The notes under the pieces were generated by a model. That model was not told the origin of the DNA. It saw only the letters and a program-made list of their open reading frames with translations, and made no database searches. 64,000 nucleotides of DNA. It comes from Rathayibacter agropyri. Its GTDB lineage: Bacteria; Actinomycetota; Actinomycetes; Actinomycetales; Microbacteriaceae. Location of the stretch: assembly GCF_013249015.1 (NCBI RefSeq), contig NZ_JABRPL010000004.1, positions 62,001 to 126,000 on the forward strand, given 5' to 3'. Below are positions 61,151 through 64,000 of the stretch, one piece after another (position 1 is the first letter of the stretch; each line of letters opens with the position of its first letter). The position numbers and the translations under genes were made by a program.

Positions 61151-61864
61151 CTAGAAGAGGTGCCAGCGGGTGAGTGGCCAGGCGACAGCGAAGACACGGC
61201 CGGTGACGCGGTCGAGAGGGACGGTCTTGACGCAGGAGTCGACTGGGCCGGAGGCTCCGCGGCACTCGCCGAGGGAGTCGTTCGAGTTGGAGCGGTGGTC
61301 GCCGAGGACGAAGAGGGAGTTCTCGGGCACCGTGTACTCCTGGAAGCACCGCAAGGAAGCGGGACTGGTGGTGCAGTCAAGGGTTCCCGGCGTGAACGGG
61401 AAGTTCTCGAAGACGTAGGACTCGTCGAGCGGCTGACCGTCCACGAGGACGTGGCCCTCCGCGTCGCAGCACGAGACGGTATGCCCGCCCTCGGCAATCA
61501 GCCGCTTGACGAGGAACTCCTCGTGCGAGGGGCCGATGCTGGTGACGTCGCCGAAGGTCTTGACCACCTCGGACAGGGCGCTGCCGGGGGAGTCGCTCGC
61601 TCCCCACCGCGCATCGCGCGAGAAGACGACGATCTGCCCCTGCTCGGGACCGCCCTGGAGTTCCAGGGTCCGGTCGACCAGGATCCGATCGCCGAAGAAG
61701 CCTCCGCCCTGGAGCGTGTTCTCCATCGATCCCGAGGGGACCGTGTACACCTTCACGAAGAAGGTCTGCACCAGCGCGATGACCACGATCGCCACCACCA
61801 CAGTGACCACCGGATGCGCGTACCAGCGTCGTCCCCCGGTTGTCGTCCTCGTCCTGCGCGCCAT
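61151..61864 (-). CDS. lepB: Signal peptidase I
   Basis: Removes signal peptides from exported proteins; 237 residues. One N-terminal membrane anchor ([19 protein letters not shown]), catalytic Ser46 in [12 protein letters not shown], general-base Lys120 in [15 protein letters not shown], and the C-terminal [15 protein letters not shown] box. Start ATG at 61864 has GGAGGG upstream; a longer open frame to 62275 is antisense to infA and its leader. Diverges from infA and converges on mtlD. A Cys pair near CCDAEG and [13 protein letters not shown] may form disulfides outside the cell. Confidence 0.95.
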   Translation of the reverse strand: MARRTRTTTGGRRWYAHPVVTVVVAIVVIALVQTFFVKVYTVPSGSMENTLQGGGFFGDRILVDRTLELQGGPEQGQIVVFSRDARWGASDSPGSALSEVVKTFGDVTSIGPSHEEFLVKRLIAEGGHTVSCCDAEGHVLVDGQPLDESYVFENFPFTPGTLDCTTSPASLRCFQEYTVPENSLFVLGDHRSNSNDSLGECRGASGPVDSCVKTVPLDRVTGRVFAVAWPLTRWHLF

Positions 61865-61996
61865 CTGCTGTCCCTCCGCTCGACGGGGCAAGCCTAGGCG
61901 GAGCGACCAGGGAGCCCGGCGCAAGGCACCGGATCCGGCGACGAGGCGCCGTGCCGGAGTGCACTCCGCGCCGCCACGAGCAGCGACACGCCCGAG

Positions 61997-62025
61997 CTGG
62001 CGAATCGTCGACGATTCGCGTATTA
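61997..62025 (+). promoter_or_regulatory. Probable infA promoter overlapped by a perfect 20-bp palindrome
   Basis: TATTAT at 62020-62025 is a good -10 element; the -35 (TGGCGA at 61997-62002) is weak at 17 bases. The exact palindrome GCGAATCGTCGACGATTCGC occupies 61999-62018, that is the whole spacer, ideal for an operator. It could also act on the divergent lepB. The 292 bases between lepB and infA further hold a leader hairpin CCGGGC-TCTC-GCCCGG at 62075-62090; no gene. Confidence 0.6.
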
Positions 62026-62156
62026 TCGACCCTTGGTGTTTTGCGCGTGCTCTGGCATGCCCGCGAACCCCGATCCGGGCTCTCGCCCGGTGGTGGATCG
62101 TCGCGGAAACATTCGCACGACCAGTACACACACTACTTCCGAACGACAGTGAGGCT

Positions 62157-62378
62157 ATGGCCAAAAAAGACGGTGTCATCGAAATCGAAGGTGCGGTTGT
62201 CGAGGCGCTCCCCAACGCGATGTTCCGCGTGGAGCTGACCAACGGACACAAAGTTCTCGCCCATATCTCGGGCAAGATGCGTCAGCACTACATCAGGATC
62301 CTCCCCGAGGACCGGGTGATCGTGGAGCTGAGCCCCTACGACCTGACCCGCGGCCGGATCGTCTACCGCTACAAGTAG
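62157..62378 (+). CDS. infA: Translation initiation factor IF-1
   Basis: IF-1 of 73 residues, binding the ribosomal A site during initiation. [46 protein letters not shown] and the end [18 protein letters not shown] match the family throughout. Begins the alpha-operon part of the cluster after a leader of about 130 bases. Confidence 0.98.
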   Translation: MAKKDGVIEIEGAVVEALPNAMFRVELTNGHKVLAHISGKMRQHYIRILPEDRVIVELSPYDLTRGRIVYRYK

Positions 62379-62476
62379 GCGTTCGCTCCGCTGACGTTCG
62401 CGACGTGTGTGTCCTGTAAGGAACGGCCCCGGCATCCGCCGGGAGCACGACGCCAGCGAAATCAAGGACAAGAACA

Positions 62477-62593
62477 ATGAAGGTCAACCCCAGCGTCAAG
62501 CGCATCTGCGATCACTGCAAGATCATCCGCCGCCACGGCAACGTGATGGTCATCTGCAGTAGCAACCCGCGCCACAAGCAGCGACAGGGCTAG
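62477..62593 (+). CDS. rpmJ: 50S ribosomal protein L36
   Basis: L36 of 38 residues: [20 protein letters not shown], then [18 protein letters not shown]. It is the zinc-binding (C+) type, with Cys11, Cys14, Cys27 and His. One residue (Ser) longer than the usual 37. ATG at 62477, 98 bases after infA with AAGGACAAG upstream. Confidence 0.95.
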   Translation: MKVNPSVKRICDHCKIIRRHGNVMVICSSNPRHKQRQG

Positions 62594-62790
62594 TCCCGCC
62601 GCTTCGGCAAGGAAGCGCCAGGGTGGCACGCCGCCCCGACTGAGCACGACGAGCAAGTGAATACCCCCGCAGCACCAGAAATCGCGCAGCACTCCGGCTT
62701 CGGCCGGGGTGGACGGCGAGGACACCTTCGGTCGGAGGCCGAGGCACCGGTGCTGCTTCATACCTCCACTCACTCACAGGAGAAGCCACA

Positions 62791-63171
62791 ATGGCACGTC
62801 TGGCAGGAGTAGACATCCCGCGCGAGAAGCGCGTGGAGGTCGCACTGACCTACATCTACGGTGTCGGCCGCACTCGCGCGCTCGCGACCCTCAGCGACAC
62901 CGGGATCGACGGCAACACCCGCGTCAAGGATCTGAGCGACGACCAGCTCATCGCCCTCCGCGACCATATCGAGGGCAACTACAAGGTGGAGGGTGACCTC
63001 CGCCGTGAGGTCGCCGCCGATATCCGCCGCAAGGTCGAGATCGGCTCGTACCAGGGCCTCCGTCACCGTCGCGGCCTCCCGGTCCGTGGACAGCGCACCA
63101 AGACGAACGCGCGCACCCGCAAGGGACCCAAGCGCACCGTCGCCGGCAAGAAGAAGGCCGGCCGCAAGTAA
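62791..63171 (+). CDS. rpsM: 30S ribosomal protein S13
   Basis: S13 of 126 residues in the 30S head, contacting P-site tRNA. Marks: [76 protein letters not shown] site before the ATG. The 197 bases upstream (62594-62790) contain only small imperfect stems. Confidence 0.98.
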   Translation: MARLAGVDIPREKRVEVALTYIYGVGRTRALATLSDTGIDGNTRVKDLSDDQLIALRDHIEGNYKVEGDLRREVAADIRRKVEIGSYQGLRHRRGLPVRGQRTKTNARTRKGPKRTVAGKKKAGRK

Positions 63172-63204
63172 CGCGGGCGACACGGACCTAGAGGAGATAC
63201 AGAA

Positions 63205-63603
63205 TTGGCTACCCCCAAGTCGGCTGCGCGCAAGCCGCGCCGCAAGGAGAAGAAGAACATCGCAGTGGGTCAGGCCCACATCAAGTCGACGTTCAACAAC
63301 ACGATCGTCTCGATCACCGACCCCGCCGGGGCCGTCATCAGCTGGGCCTCGTCCGGCGGAGTCGGCTTCAAAGGCTCGCGCAAGTCAACGCCGTTCGCGG
63401 CGCAGCTCGCCGCCGAGTCGGCTGCGCGTCAGGCGCAGGAGCACGGCATGAAGAAGGTCGACGTCTTCGTCAAGGGCCCGGGCTCGGGTCGTGAGACCGC
63501 GATCCGCTCGCTCCAGGCCGCCGGCCTCGAGGTCGGCTCGATCAACGACGTCACTCCGCAGGCGCACAACGGCTGCCGCCCGCCGAAGCGTCGCCGCGTC
63601 TAA
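63205..63603 (+). CDS. rpsK: 30S ribosomal protein S11
   Basis: S11 of 132 residues on the 30S platform. Start TTG at 63205 with GAGGAG about eight bases upstream gives [38 protein letters not shown]. Further marks: [22 protein letters not shown] and the end [18 protein letters not shown]. rpsD, often next, is absent; rpoA follows. Confidence 0.97.
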   Translation: MATPKSAARKPRRKEKKNIAVGQAHIKSTFNNTIVSITDPAGAVISWASSGGVGFKGSRKSTPFAAQLAAESAARQAQEHGMKKVDVFVKGPGSGRETAIRSLQAAGLEVGSINDVTPQAHNGCRPPKRRRV

Positions 63604-63709
63604 GCAGCACTCGCAGCCGTCGGTCGGCCGCACGATCCGCTGGTACAGCGGGGAGTGGGGCCGTCCGGCGGATCGCGCATTTCTTTCACAACTCCACACC
63701 TCGTAAACG

Positions 63710-63733
63710 CACGTGTCATATAGCGGACACGTG
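63710..63733 (+). promoter_or_regulatory. Perfect hairpin just upstream of rpoA
   Basis: CACGTGTC (63710-63717) and GACACGTG (63726-63733) are perfect arms with an eight-base AT-containing loop. It ends 17 bases before the rpoA GTG, directly next to the ribosome site GAAAGGAA, so it could affect rpoA translation. Confidence 0.55.
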
Positions 63734-63750
63734 ATCGAAAGGAATCATCA

Positions 63751-64000
63751 GTGCTTATCGCACAGCGTCCGACGCTCACCGAGGAGAACATCTCGGAGTT
63801 CCGTTCCCGCTTCGTCATCGAGCCCCTCGAGCCCGGCTTCGGCTACACGCTCGGCAACTCGCTGCGTCGCACCCTGCTGTCCTCCATCCCCGGCGCCGCT
63901 GTCACCAGCATCCGCATCGACGGAGTCCTGCACGAGTTCACGACCGTTCCCGGGGTCCGCGAGGACGTCACCGAGATCATCCTGAATATCAAGGGACTCG
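63751..64000 (+). CDS. rpoA: DNA-directed RNA polymerase subunit alpha (3' end cut by window edge)
   Basis: First 83 residues of the alpha subunit, which dimerises to start RNAP assembly. Start GTG at 63751 with AAAGGAA upstream gives [72 protein letters not shown], the standard N-terminal domain with the dimer-contact [14 protein letters not shown]. About 75% of the protein lies beyond the window. Confidence 0.97.
   Translation, partial: MLIAQRPTLTEENISEFRSRFVIEPLEPGFGYTLGNSLRRTLLSSIPGAAVTSIRIDGVLHEFTTVPGVREDVTEIILNIKGL

Overview
The window is GC-rich bacterial chromosome with dense coding, many GTG and TTG starts, and stop/start overlaps of the ATGA or TAATG type. Gene content points to an actinobacterium: Lhr helicase, DUF4916, DUF1684, DUF427, CGNR/ABATE, MT0933-like protein, and short-form actinobacterial ribosomal and RNA polymerase sequences. 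Family Microbacteriaceae (Rathayibacter/Clavibacter/Curtobacterium-like) is my inference; I cannot confirm the genus.

Layout. 1-13.5 kb is a housekeeping and accessory block, mostly on the minus strand: lhr (running off the left edge), an esterase, a degenerate Nudix protein, a DEAD-box RNA helicase, an SDR oxidoreductase, DUF1684 and SRPBCC genes, a ComB-like gene, DUF427, CGNR, SprT-like and TPR genes, and a spermidine-synthase-like protein. 13.9-21.4 kb is rpoB-rpoC. 21.6-30.6 kb is an accessory stretch: a secreted hydrolase, two convergent TetR paralogs, an orphan LuxR-type regulator, a second spermidine-synthase-like gene, a HAD-like protein, a polar amino-acid ABC transporter and two membrane proteins. 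31-35.5 kb is the str operon (rpsL-rpsG-fusA-tuf). 35.6-38.9 kb holds a fructosamine-kinase-like gene, an MT0933-like small protein, topoisomerase IB and an AbiEi/nuclease-like gene. 39.4-52 kb is S10-spc (rpsJ to secY-adk-map) without rpsN. 53-61 kb is a mannitol PTS cassette that carries the general PTS genes ptsH and ptsI. It sits between map and infA, which are often neighbours. 61.1-64 kb is lepB (minus), then infA-rpmJ-rpsM-rpsK-rpoA, with rpoA cut by the right edge and no rpsD between rpsK and rpoA.

How the genes work together. Most of the window builds the transcription and translation machinery (RNAP subunits, ribosomal proteins, EF-G, EF-Tu, IF1, SecY, Adk, methionine aminopeptidase). 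The PTS cassette should take up mannitol as mannitol-1-phosphate and oxidise it to fructose-6-phosphate under a PRD-type activator. Having EI and HPr in the same cassette would tie all PTS phosphorylation in the cell to this locus if they are the only copies.

The most unusual signal is non-coding. Three copies of an exactly 80-bp nested inverted repeat (37764-37843, 38883-38962, 61045-61124) share identical internal spacing, a conserved asymmetric tail and a compensatory base-pair change. Two of them, in opposite orientation with tails outward, bracket the AbiEi/nuclease-like gene. Other repeats are a 19-bp tandem array with a 40-bp inverted repeat at 10.2 kb and an 18-bp tandem array at 13.55 kb. 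A perfect 20-bp palindrome lies inside the likely infA promoter. I saw no rRNA, tRNA, CRISPR array, IS element or prophage.
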